Shown here piece by piece: positions 19,177 through 27,017 of a DNA stretch of 64,000 bases. A program made the translations under genes and the position numbers. The first letter of the stretch is position 1, and every line of letters begins with the position of its first letter. Origin of the DNA: JAIXWP01 sp041391745. GTDB lineage: Bacteria; Bacteroidota; Bacteroidia; Flavobacteriales_D; Sanyastnellaceae. Below the pieces are notes generated by a model. The model had not been told where the DNA came from and did no database searches. It worked only from the letters and a program-made list of their open reading frames with translations. The DNA lies in NCBI GenBank assembly GCA_041391745.1, contig JAWKNK010000002.1, positions 186,001 through 250,000 of the forward strand. The letters are read 5' to 3'.

Positions 19177-19593
19177 TTACATTGCTGCGCTAGCAGGCAC
19201 TTTTTCATCTTTCTTCATGTCTTTCACCTTTGCGCCCATGTTGCACGAGCCAGTGAAAGTAGCACCTGGTTCGATGCTCAGTTTATCAGTGAAAATATCA
19301 CCTTCTACTTTCGCCGAAGCTTTAAGCGTAAGTTGTTGTTGCACCGAAATTTTTCCTTTTACAATACCTTCTACTTCTGCATGCTGACATGTGATAGTGC
19401 CTTCAATGCGTCCGTTTGGACCGATTACTAAACGCCCTTTGGTAGTAAGGTTCCCAACGAATGCTCCATCAATTCTGATATTCGATTCGCAGCGAATTTC
19501 TCCTTCTATTGAAGTTCCTTCCACAATTCTGTTGATCGCCATATCTGGCGCTACTTCTGGTGTTCTTGCCATTGTTTTAGATTTTGAAAACAT
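19177..19593 (-). CDS. Bactofilin (polymer-forming cytoskeletal protein)
   Basis: The 138-residue protein has the right-handed beta-helix of bactofilins: repeated short strands such as TSIEGEIRCESNIRIDGAFVGNLTTKGRLVIGPNGRIEGTITCQHAEVEGIVKGKI, with flexible ends. Bactofilins self-assemble into filaments without nucleotide and often recruit cell-wall hydrolases; an M23 peptidase gene lies just beyond porW. The start is two bases after the porW stop, indicating tight coupling. Confidence 0.92.
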   Translation of the reverse strand: MFSKSKTMARTPEVAPDMAINRIVEGTSIEGEIRCESNIRIDGAFVGNLTTKGRLVIGPNGRIEGTITCQHAEVEGIVKGKISVQQQLTLKASAKVEGDIFTDKLSIEPGATFTGSCNMGAKVKDMKKDEKVPASAAM

Positions 19594-19595
19594 GG

Positions 19596-22259
19596 TTAAT
19601 AATAATCTGTAAAGAACTGAAGGTATTCCTCCAAATTCTTGTTTTTGAATAACGCTATATAGTTCGTCTTCGAAATTAGGAAGTAAGTGTATCCAGCTTC
19701 ATTGATATCCTTGAGTGTATTTTGATCTTTTGTAAAGATGTTCATATACGTCTTTCCGTCTTCCGCTCCAGGGAAGGGTTTCACAAGGATGATGTGATTG
19801 TCTTTGTTCAAAAGGTTATTGGTAACCTTGTACCCATTGGATCCAAAGTTGACAGCGTTGTAGTCGCTGATTGTTGCCTTAGTATTTGAAATATTAGTTC
19901 CCTGCACAGGCATTACAATCGCAAAGTAATGTTCGCCTGTCAGATCCAATTTAAACACATTCGTTTTTGGTGCTTCTTCCGGATCCTTCGGATCGGTTTC
20001 ATTGTTCGGATCTGAAGGTAATGTTGCTTCTTTATTCAGTGTGTTCAGAATTTCGGTTGCCTTTGCCGCTTCTTCAGACTCAGGGCAATCTGCCTTTACT
20101 GTATTCAATTCTTGAATAAAATTTTCACGAATTCCATATGCTCCATCGGTATAGCCAATACACACCGCTTTTAAGAAACGATATTTACAGAGCAAATGAT
20201 TGTCTGGTTCTTCTGTAATCACTCGATTACATTCCGTCAAGGCATCGTAATAATTTCTTCTTGCGTAAACTTTATACGTTTCCTCGTAGGCTTCTTTTTC
20301 AGCAGTGCGTTTTACTTCTTGCTCGTCGAGGTATTCTGGGTTGTCGATGAGACGCGCCCATTCGCTATTTGGATAACGCTCTCTCACTTGAGATTCCCAA
20401 TATTTTGAAGAGCATGTTTCGCAGAACGGGTTGGCTTTATAACCGCTCAATTGTTCTTTGTAAAGCCAAGTACGATACAATTGATAAAGCGTCATCGGAT
20501 GGAAATCACTTTCTTCAATGTTCAAGATTTGTTGTTCCCAAATGTCTGTCGCGTTGTCAAAGTCTTCAAGATTTTCCTTGTACACCACGCCTGCTCGGTA
20601 ATATGCTTCTGCCAATTCAAGCTGAGAATCTTTCATTTGCTTATCATCGCCACATGGCAGCGAAGCACGCAGTTCTTCTAGCGTAGGAACTTTATACTTA
20701 TCAGGCAGCTCCTCTGGATTTGTGGATTCGACCACGCTAATAACAGATTCATCTGGATCGCTGAAGTTCGCATTCAGCTTCGATTGCAATCTCCAATTGT
20801 CTTTTAGTGGTCTGTCTCCCCAATAGTCGATAAAGTTATTTTTTCCTTTATCTCTAAGGTTTTGATTGTACGCCCAAAAACTTCCAGTGATGGAGTTTGC
20901 AGCGTCGGCAGCAGCTTTTGCCGCCAATTCCTCATCTCTTCTTCTCGCTTCATCTGCTGCTCTTTCAGCATCCTTCACCGCTTTTTTCAAAGCTTTATCC
21001 AACTCCTCTTCCGACATCGAACAAAGTGTGTTGATACTGTCATTAAGTTCTATGGTATTCAGGTAGCCAATCAATTCAGTTAAGCTTTCCGCGCGCGCTT
21101 TCACTTCTCTGAATCGTGGATGCTCGGCTGTAATATTTGTAAGTGTGCTGTCGTAATTCGACTGCGCACTTGCATATTGTCGTTCGTTGAAATAAAGGTC
21201 GGCCAGTTTCAAGAAAATTTTTGCGCGCTGTTTTTTATTTTCATCATTTACGCGCAATGCTTCTTCAAAATAATAAATGGCAAGTGGTCTGTCTTGTTCT
21301 TCCAGCGCAAGGTCTCCTAGTGCGTAGTAGATCTGATCGCGGTATTGCTCATTTTTTTCATCCTTGAGCATTTTCATCAATTCCTTTTTGATCCCATCAG
21401 AGCTACCGCCGCGACGGCTAAATGAAAGCGCTTTATTGATTTTGGCATAGAAAGCCAACTCGTACGGTGGTCTACTCTTCAATACCATTTCATAGTTGGT
21501 AATGGCCTCCGCACTGCGATTCATGCGTTGGTACATTTGAGCCAAAATGAAATATGGACGTGCGCGATCTTTTTTCTTTTTGATATACGAAATGGACTTT
21601 TCCATTTGCTTGATGGCTTCATTCATATCGCCTTGGCGCATCAAAATATCCGCCATAGCTTTGTGATAGTCAGCCTTCAATTCATCCTTGTTGTCGGCCT
21701 TTGGCTCGAAGCGATTCAGCGCTAAAGTTGCTTTTGAATATTCTCCTTTCTCGGTGTATGTTCTAGCCAGCCAAGTTGCACTAGAAAGTTGAGTATTGAT
21801 ATCCTTATACTTTCCGTTAACGTATTTGAAAACTTGTTCTGCTTTGAGGTAATTCCTTTTGTAGAAATTGGATTTTCCGATCACCATATAGTTTTCGTCA
21901 ATCCATTTATTGAAGACCGGGTGTTTTTTAGAATCCTTGTTTTCCTTTTTCAGTGTATGGCGGTTGATCACTTTCTCGCTCTTCTCGATGGCTCTTTCCA
22001 TTTCTGGGAAAGCATCTGGAGCTGTCTCTTCCGAGCCGATTACAAAAATGGGAAGGATGCTATCGTAATCTGCCTTATAAGCTGTTTGAATTTTTACCAG
22101 TCCCTTTTTGATGCTTTCTTCGGCGTTGAAATGGCCGTTAAAGTGCGCAGTCACATTGTGATAGGCTCTATACGAAAAGCCGTCTTTCTGCGTTGAACAC
22201 GACGCTCCGAAAACTAAAACACTGATTAATAATAACTTATATATTCTATTTGTGATCAC
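19596..22259 (-). CDS. porW: T9SS/gliding lipoprotein PorW (SprE-like), TPR-rich
   Basis: The 887-residue protein starts at GTG with a lipoprotein signal (lipobox before C21, FGASCSTQ) and the PorW/SprE opening FSYRAYHNVTAHFNGHFNAEESIKKG. A long series of TPR helices fills residues 100-470, then an Ala/Glu/Arg-rich helix (about 440-470), and a second TPR region. The C-terminal domain ends ITKTNYIALFKNKNLEEYLQFF-like (SKTNYIALFKNKNLEEYLQ). PorW/SprE is needed for T9SS function and gliding. Order with bactofilin, AtpZ and AtpI is as usual in Flavobacteria. A -7 box TATTTTTG lies at 22318-22325, with a GC-rich hairpin in the leader. Confidence 0.9.
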   Translation of the reverse strand: MITNRIYKLLLISVLVFGASCSTQKDGFSYRAYHNVTAHFNGHFNAEESIKKGLVKIQTAYKADYDSILPIFVIGSEETAPDAFPEMERAIEKSEKVINRHTLKKENKDSKKHPVFNKWIDENYMVIGKSNFYKRNYLKAEQVFKYVNGKYKDINTQLSSATWLARTYTEKGEYSKATLALNRFEPKADNKDELKADYHKAMADILMRQGDMNEAIKQMEKSISYIKKKKDRARPYFILAQMYQRMNRSAEAITNYEMVLKSRPPYELAFYAKINKALSFSRRGGSSDGIKKELMKMLKDEKNEQYRDQIYYALGDLALEEQDRPLAIYYFEEALRVNDENKKQRAKIFLKLADLYFNERQYASAQSNYDSTLTNITAEHPRFREVKARAESLTELIGYLNTIELNDSINTLCSMSEEELDKALKKAVKDAERAADEARRRDEELAAKAAADAANSITGSFWAYNQNLRDKGKNNFIDYWGDRPLKDNWRLQSKLNANFSDPDESVISVVESTNPEELPDKYKVPTLEELRASLPCGDDKQMKDSQLELAEAYYRAGVVYKENLEDFDNATDIWEQQILNIEESDFHPMTLYQLYRTWLYKEQLSGYKANPFCETCSSKYWESQVRERYPNSEWARLIDNPEYLDEQEVKRTAEKEAYEETYKVYARRNYYDALTECNRVITEEPDNHLLCKYRFLKAVCIGYTDGAYGIRENFIQELNTVKADCPESEEAAKATEILNTLNKEATLPSDPNNETDPKDPEEAPKTNVFKLDLTGEHYFAIVMPVQGTNISNTKATISDYNAVNFGSNGYKVTNNLLNKDNHIILVKPFPGAEDGKTYMNIFTKDQNTLKDINEAGYTYFLISKTNYIALFKNKNLEEYLQFFTDYY

Positions 22260-22317
22260 GCAGGCTATTTAGGGTTTTGGCGGGCTTTAAAAAGGCCGCC
22301 CAATAACGGTAAAGTTG

Positions 22318-22325
22318 CAAAAATA
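22318..22325 (-). promoter_or_regulatory. -7 box of the porW operon
   Basis: TATTTTTG on the minus strand matches TAnnTTTG. It is followed by a leader of about 55 nt containing a GGCGG/CCGCC hairpin (22279-22301). Confidence 0.5.
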
Positions 22326-22412
22326 TTGGATTTTTCACCGATAAAATGAAAATAATTGAGGATTAGATGCTTCAAGGTTTTATTTTGCATGCCAGAACCC
22401 AAGGACATTCGG

Positions 22413-23282
22413 ATGGCGAAGAAAGAGGAAGTAAAGAGAAAAAAATTGATCAAAAAGCTGAAAAGCCGCTTCAGGCTTACAGTTTTGAATGAAAAAACCT
22501 TTGAGGAAAAGTTCAGTTACTCCCTTACCCCACTGAATTTGATCATCATGTTTGGTGGTTTATTGCTCGTTTTTGGTTCTCTGATTTATTTGTTGGTGGC
22601 TTTCACCCCTCTGAAAGCCTATGTCATTCCAGATTTTACCGACTATTCCTATCGTGAAGACGCCCGTTTGGCGAGACTTAAGGCCGACTCACTGCTGATG
22701 GTCGCCAAGCAAAACGAGCGCTATTTCGACGATTTGAAAATCATATTGAGTGGCGGAGAAATCTCGATGCCTGGTGATTCTGCGGCGCGCGAAGCCAGCC
22801 AGGTAGCGCTTGACTATCAAGTAAGCGATGTGGATGAGGCTATGCGGTTAAAATTATCGGCAGTAGATCGCTACGATCTTGATATGGCGGAAGAAGAACA
22901 AAAGGAGAAGCGAGGAACATTGCTTTTCAGACCAGTAACGGGAAGTATTACCAATGATTATGATCCAAAAGCTGGACATTATGGCATAGACATGATTGGG
23001 CCAAAAAACGATCCCGTGCGCGCCGTGATGGACGGGGTAGTAATGATGTCGTCCTTTACAGCGGAAGATGGCAACGTGATTCAAATCCAGCATCCCAACA
23101 ATTTGGTTTCCGTGTACAAGCACAATTCCGTGTTGCTTAAAAAGCAGGGCGATCGTGTAAAAGCTGGCGAATCAATTGCATTTATTGGTGACAGTGGCGA
23201 CCATAGCGAGGGTCCTCACCTGCATTTTGAACTTTGGATCAATGGTATTCACGTCAATCCAAAAGACTATCTCCGCGAGTAA
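22413..23282 (+). CDS. M23 family metallopeptidase (LytM), membrane anchored
   Basis: A 289-residue protein with a basic N-terminus (MAKKEEVKRKKLIKKLKSRFRL), one membrane helix (about 40-62), a short coiled segment and a LytM domain. The zinc ligands are complete: HYGID (first His and Asp), HPNNLVSVYKHNS, and HLHFE. It should cut peptidoglycan cross-links from the periplasmic side. I chose the ATG at 22413 because it matches family starts; ATG 22389 and TTG 22356 in the same frame would leave no leader after the TTATTTTG box at 22379-22386. Divergent from porW/bactofilin, and bactofilin-M23 partnerships are known. Confidence 0.88.
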   Translation: MAKKEEVKRKKLIKKLKSRFRLTVLNEKTFEEKFSYSLTPLNLIIMFGGLLLVFGSLIYLLVAFTPLKAYVIPDFTDYSYREDARLARLKADSLLMVAKQNERYFDDLKIILSGGEISMPGDSAAREASQVALDYQVSDVDEAMRLKLSAVDRYDLDMAEEEQKEKRGTLLFRPVTGSITNDYDPKAGHYGIDMIGPKNDPVRAVMDGVVMMSSFTAEDGNVIQIQHPNNLVSVYKHNSVLLKKQGDRVKAGESIAFIGDSGDHSEGPHLHFELWINGIHVNPKDYLRE

Positions 23283-23353
23283 CATCGCATCGTGAAAAAC
23301 CCTTCGTGATTGATTCATAGGGAATCTTTATTATTCGGATTTTTGTAAAAATA

Positions 23354-24349
23354 ATGATTATGAGAGCATTTATTCTTGCCGCTTCGGTGGTTGTACTATC
23401 TACATCAGGATGTGTTAGTCATAGAAAATATACAGAGTTGGAAACGCGCAAAAACCAATTGGTAAGCGAAGTTGATCAGCTCAAAAAAAATAATGAAACA
23501 CTTGAGGCGACCAACAAAGATTTGATGTCGCAAATCGAAGTGAACAATACGGAAATTGCAGAGCTGAAAGCCGATACAGCAGATATGGGTCGTCAGTATC
23601 GCCAGTTAAAAATTCAATACGATAAAATCAACGAGCTCAATGATATTCTTTCAAGAAAGAGTTCGGAGTTGTTGAGTCAGGCTACAGGTGAAAACCAAAA
23701 GTTGGCCATGGAGCTTTCGAAAACACAGGAAGCACTTCAGAAAAAAGAAGATATGCTTAAAGCATTGGAAGCTGATTTGAACAAAAAGCAAGCGGATATC
23801 GACGCGGCAAACGTTGCCTTGAAAGACCGTGAGGCACGTTTGAATGAGTTGGAAAACCTTCTAGAAGCGCAGCAGTCTGCATCAGAAGCATTGCGCGCGA
23901 AAATTGAAAATGCGCTTCTTGGCTTTAAAGACAAAGGACTTACCGTAACCGAAAAAGACGGAAAAGTTTATGTGAGCATGGAAGCTAAATTGTTGTTTGC
24001 TTCTGGTTCAACCACCGTAGATCCAAATGGTAAAAAAGCGTTGATCGATTTGGCTAAGGCCATCGAAAATGAAGTGGATATGGAAGTAATCGTAGAAGGG
24101 CATACCGATACGGACAAGCTTTCATCACCAACACCTCCACGCGACAACTGGGAATTGAGTGTGCTTCGTGCAACGGAAGTCATCAAGATTATGACTGCAA
24201 ATAGCAACATCAAACCAGCGATGTTGAGCGCAGCAGGCCGCAGTGAGTTTCACCCTGTAAGTGAAACCGACAAGTCGAAGAACAGACGTATTGAGATTAT
24301 TCTACAACCCAACCTTGGTGAATTGTATAAGTTGATTGAAAACAACTAA
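23354..24349 (+). CDS. OmpA-family lipoprotein with coiled coil
   Basis: The 331-residue protein has a lipoprotein-type signal (STSGC, Cys 20; ATG 23360 is an alternative start). A long alpha-helical coiled coil (about 25-200, rich in E, K, L, Q with SlyB/Lpp-like heptads) follows, then an OmpA C-terminal peptidoglycan-binding domain. The latter has LLFASGSTTVDPNGKKALIDLAKAI, VEGHTDTDKLSS, NWELSVLRATEVIKIM and SKNRRIEIIL. It probably links outer membrane and wall. The last four bases overlap the stop of the convergent recO gene. Confidence 0.9.
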   Translation: MIMRAFILAASVVVLSTSGCVSHRKYTELETRKNQLVSEVDQLKKNNETLEATNKDLMSQIEVNNTEIAELKADTADMGRQYRQLKIQYDKINELNDILSRKSSELLSQATGENQKLAMELSKTQEALQKKEDMLKALEADLNKKQADIDAANVALKDREARLNELENLLEAQQSASEALRAKIENALLGFKDKGLTVTEKDGKVYVSMEAKLLFASGSTTVDPNGKKALIDLAKAIENEVDMEVIVEGHTDTDKLSSPTPPRDNWELSVLRATEVIKIMTANSNIKPAMLSAAGRSEFHPVSETDKSKNRRIEIILQPNLGELYKLIENN

Positions 24350-25116
24350 GCTTTGAATACTTCGTGCAGAATGTCGAGACTTTTTATTTCTCGAGCATTC
24401 TCCAAATGAAGTTGGATATATTGAACCAATAGTTGCAATAGATAATTACGCTCAGCTCCTGACAGGCTGAGCGTATTTATTTCTGGAAGTTTCTTATCCA
24501 AAAGGTTCAGCCATTTTACTTTCCATTCACCTTCCAAATAGTAGCGGTGAGCGGGACGCAGCGCGCAAGTCTCTCCGTTCATCATATCAAAATATGAAGT
24601 TTCCTCTTCGTTTATTTGAGGATAAAAACCGTAATACTTGGTGAGCTCCATCAAAAACCACAAATGAAAATTGCGTGTTGATTCGAGTGCATCAAAAGAG
24701 AGCAACGCATATTCCAGAAAAGTAAAAAGTCGTTCGTTTTGATAATCGTCGGCGATGGTTTTATAGAGGATTTCATCAAGAAAAAGTGCCACTGATGATT
24801 TTACCGGGTCGAACGGAATGCTTGCATAAACCGCGTGCAGCTTGATGCTTTTTGGGGTAATTAATTTCTGATTTTCTTTGAAGTTGGCTGAAATTTCCAC
24901 GATGTTGAGTGGCTGAATCACAGGCAGCATGTTCGATTTCGGCGTTTTGCCCGATCGAATCAGAAAAGATTTTAAACCGAGTTGCTCAGTAAAAATTCGA
25001 ACAATAAATTGATTATCTTTGAACTTAATACTTTGAAAGACAACTCCTTTTACCTGTAATAACAACTCGCGAAAGATTTTATTGAGATGTAAAGATGGCG
25101 GATATTTCCTTTCCAC
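24346..25116 (-). CDS. recO: DNA repair protein RecO
   Basis: The frame codes for a RecO protein: an OB-fold N-terminus (LLQVKGVVFQSIKFKDNQFIVRIFTEQLG), then a helical C-terminal domain with FHLWFLMELTKYYGFYP typical of Bacteroidota RecO. The four zinc cysteines of some RecO proteins are absent here. RecO loads RecA on SSB-coated DNA with RecR. The ATG at 25116 adds 17 residues (MERKYPPSLHLNKIFRE) not usual for the family; TTG at 25065 would give the usual start. Confidence 0.88.
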   Translation of the reverse strand: MERKYPPSLHLNKIFRELLLQVKGVVFQSIKFKDNQFIVRIFTEQLGLKSFLIRSGKTPKSNMLPVIQPLNIVEISANFKENQKLITPKSIKLHAVYASIPFDPVKSSVALFLDEILYKTIADDYQNERLFTFLEYALLSFDALESTRNFHLWFLMELTKYYGFYPQINEEETSYFDMMNGETCALRPAHRYYLEGEWKVKWLNLLDKKLPEINTLSLSGAERNYLLQLLVQYIQLHLENAREIKSLDILHEVFKA

Positions 25117-25203
25117 AATACATCGTTCAAATCTCTTTTTTAAAGGCGTTGAGTATCAATGATGTCTAATCATCTTTGAACCGATTCAAATAAGTATAAT
25201 CGC

Positions 25204-25314
25204 TTCCTTCGAGGAACTCTATAGATATTGAAAAGTTACATCGTGCGGCAACGTGCGGTGTATGTTTAAAGTTAGGTTAGGCAGGGCAATCTTCGGGTTG
25301 CCCTGTTATTTTAT
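25204..25314 (+). ncRNA. Candidate structured small RNA with terminator
   Basis: This plus-strand stretch has no coding frame. It holds, in order: a small TTCCT/AGGAA hairpin (25204-25216), an 11-bp stem with GU pairs closed by a GCAA tetraloop (arms 25237-25247 and 25252-25262), and a 10-bp terminator stem closed by a C(TTCG)G tetraloop (25282-25291 / 25296-25305) followed by TTATTTTAT. The U-rich tail is on the plus strand only, and no plus-strand gene lies within 850 bases upstream, so the terminator must belong to something transcribed from this spacer. A weak TATAAT (25195-25200) precedes it. The known RNA family, if any, was not recognised. Confidence 0.45.
25282..25314 (+). terminator. 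Rho-independent terminator with UUCG tetraloop
   Basis: CAGGGCAATC / GGTTGCCCTG with loop TTCG, then TTATTTTAT. The tail is on the plus strand; the minus strand has no T run. Confidence 0.75.
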
Positions 25315-25419
25315 ATTCATAATTCTTAATTCGCGCTTCGCTTATTCAATATTCTCGATTCCCGATACGTCTTGCACCGAGCCAATTCGACAAAATGAAT
25401 AATAAATTATGAATATTCC
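25315..25419. other. AT-rich spacer after holB
   Basis: Apart from the motif TATTCTCGATTCCCGATAC, which resembles the ATTCTCGA/AATCGGGA words of the spacers at 43.35 and 61.09 kb, nothing recognisable is present. Confidence 0.4.
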
Positions 25420-26541
25420 TCAACTTCTCAGTTGATAGTGGACTTTGACCGAGAGGTCATTTAGGACTAGTTTGGAATAGGCGTTGCGATGAATATCGTA
25501 GTACGCTTCTTCTATGAGTTCCATCAAAGATTCAGCATTGCGCTCATTGATGAATACAGAGAATTTTTGTGAGAATTGCGACTCTTGGGCATTCATTCTA
25601 GCCAAGTCTTGACCCACATAATTGAGCATTAAATTCTGACGAACTTGATCGAGCGCATACATCAAAAACTCCTTTTGATCTTCGCGCGATAGTCCGTGCA
25701 TTTCGTCTGCCCATTTTGTAATTTTCACTACATCTTTTGTGTAGCACATTCTCATCCATTCGATGAATTGAGAACTAAAAAACATATTTGGATCTTCCGA
25801 GTGTGCGAGCAATTGAGCGCGCCACCAGTTGCCATCAACATAGTGTGTAATACCCTGTGCAATCGACTCTTCCACGCCTTCTGAGATCAAAGCGGCTTTC
25901 ACTATGGCGTCTTCAATTTTTGGAACTACTAATGTTTGTACCCTCGAGATTATCGTGCTCAGCATGCGCTCAATGTTGTTGGATACAAATAAGAAAATGG
26001 TATTTTCTGGTGGTTCCTCAAGTGTCTTCAACAGCTTGTTGGCCGTGTCAGTACTTAGGTATTCAGGTAGCCACATGATGAGGATTTTCTTTCCTCCATC
26101 ATGGCTTTTCAAAGACAATCTTTTTACAATAAAATCTGCTTCATGCACACTCATCTGAAGCACTTTGTTTTCCTTAGTGATAAGTGTACGCCAATGCTCG
26201 ATACCTAGATACGTTGACTTTAAAAGTGCTTCTCGAAACTCAGCGGCATAGTGTCCAGAGTTGGTATCATCCAACTTTGGTTTTTTAAAATATGGAAAAG
26301 AAAAATGCAGGTCTGGATGTTGAAGATTCTTATATCGCTTGCAAGAAATGCACTCCCCGCAGCTGTCGTTTTCTTGTTTGTTTTGACAATGAATAAACTG
26401 TGCGAAAGCCATTGCCAATGCCATGTTCCCACATCCTTCTGGACCGAGAAGCATGATGGCATGTGCGAGGCGCCCTTGCTTAAAAGAATGAAGCAATTTT
26501 GCCTTTACACCCTCTTGACCTATGATTTCTTTAAACTGCAC
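25420..26541 (-). CDS. holB: DNA polymerase III clamp loader subunit delta-prime
   Basis: The 373-residue AAA+ clamp-loader subunit has IIGQEGVKAKLLHSFKQGRLAHAIMLLGPEGCGNMALA (the Walker A is degenerate, without Lys). The zinc module follows with C at QFIHCQ, SCGECISCKRY, as do the HPDLHF block and LPEYLSTDTANKLLKTLEEPPENTIFLF. The SRC finger appears as SRVQ. As in other delta-prime proteins, ATP is not expected to be hydrolysed. It starts two bases after the gldH stop and belongs to the ricT-gldH-holB unit. Confidence 0.9.
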   Translation of the reverse strand: MQFKEIIGQEGVKAKLLHSFKQGRLAHAIMLLGPEGCGNMALAMAFAQFIHCQNKQENDSCGECISCKRYKNLQHPDLHFSFPYFKKPKLDDTNSGHYAAEFREALLKSTYLGIEHWRTLITKENKVLQMSVHEADFIVKRLSLKSHDGGKKILIMWLPEYLSTDTANKLLKTLEEPPENTIFLFVSNNIERMLSTIISRVQTLVVPKIEDAIVKAALISEGVEESIAQGITHYVDGNWWRAQLLAHSEDPNMFFSSQFIEWMRMCYTKDVVKITKWADEMHGLSREDQKEFLMYALDQVRQNLMLNYVGQDLARMNAQESQFSQKFSVFINERNAESLMELIEEAYYDIHRNAYSKLVLNDLSVKVHYQLRS

Positions 26542-26543
26542 TT

Positions 26544-27017
26544 TTACTTTGGTAATGCCAATCTGAAGCCCACGTCATAGATTCCTTTGAGGTCGTCTTG
26601 ACGCATTGCTTGATGAATTTCTAACTTGTAATTTCCTGAAAGTGGAAACTTCTTTCTTTCTCTGAATAAAACGCGATTGTCGAAAATGCTTCCTAAACCT
26701 GATCCGTACCAGTTGCCCATTGCGTCTGCAAGCGGACACTCCAAAGTGTCGACACTTTTCTTTCCGTTAGGAAATTCCATCTCGATAAAGAGATACAAAT
26801 TGCTGAACGGATATTCTTCTCCATTTCGCAAAGTGACGTAGAAATTATAGAGCTGAAGAGTGTCTTCTACGTTGAATTCGAATGTCTTTACGTCATTCAA
26901 ATTCCACACACCGTTTTCAACGGGGTATGATTGTTCGTACACCACTGCGTTGTCGCACGCCGTGAAAAGCACAGACATCGCTGCCAGGAAAATAATGGAT
27001 AAAAAGGTTTTATTCAT
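26544..27017 (-). CDS. gldH: Gliding motility lipoprotein GldH
   Basis: The 157-residue protein starts at ATG 27017 with a lipoprotein signal (FTAC, Cys 21). Its sequence DNAVVYEQSYPVENGVWNLNDVKTFEFNVEDTLQLYNFYVTLRNGEEYPFSNLYLFIEMEFPNG and the ending YKLEIHQAMRQDDLKGIYDVGFRL are characteristic of GldH, a lipoprotein needed for gliding and GldJ stability in Flavobacterium. The open frame extends 129 codons further upstream only because the low-complexity tail of ricT happens to be open in this frame. The start overlaps the ricT stop by eight bases. Confidence 0.93.
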   Translation of the reverse strand: MNKTFLSIIFLAAMSVLFTACDNAVVYEQSYPVENGVWNLNDVKTFEFNVEDTLQLYNFYVTLRNGEEYPFSNLYLFIEMEFPNGKKSVDTLECPLADAMGNWYGSGLGSIFDNRVLFRERKKFPLSGNYKLEIHQAMRQDDLKGIYDVGFRLALPK

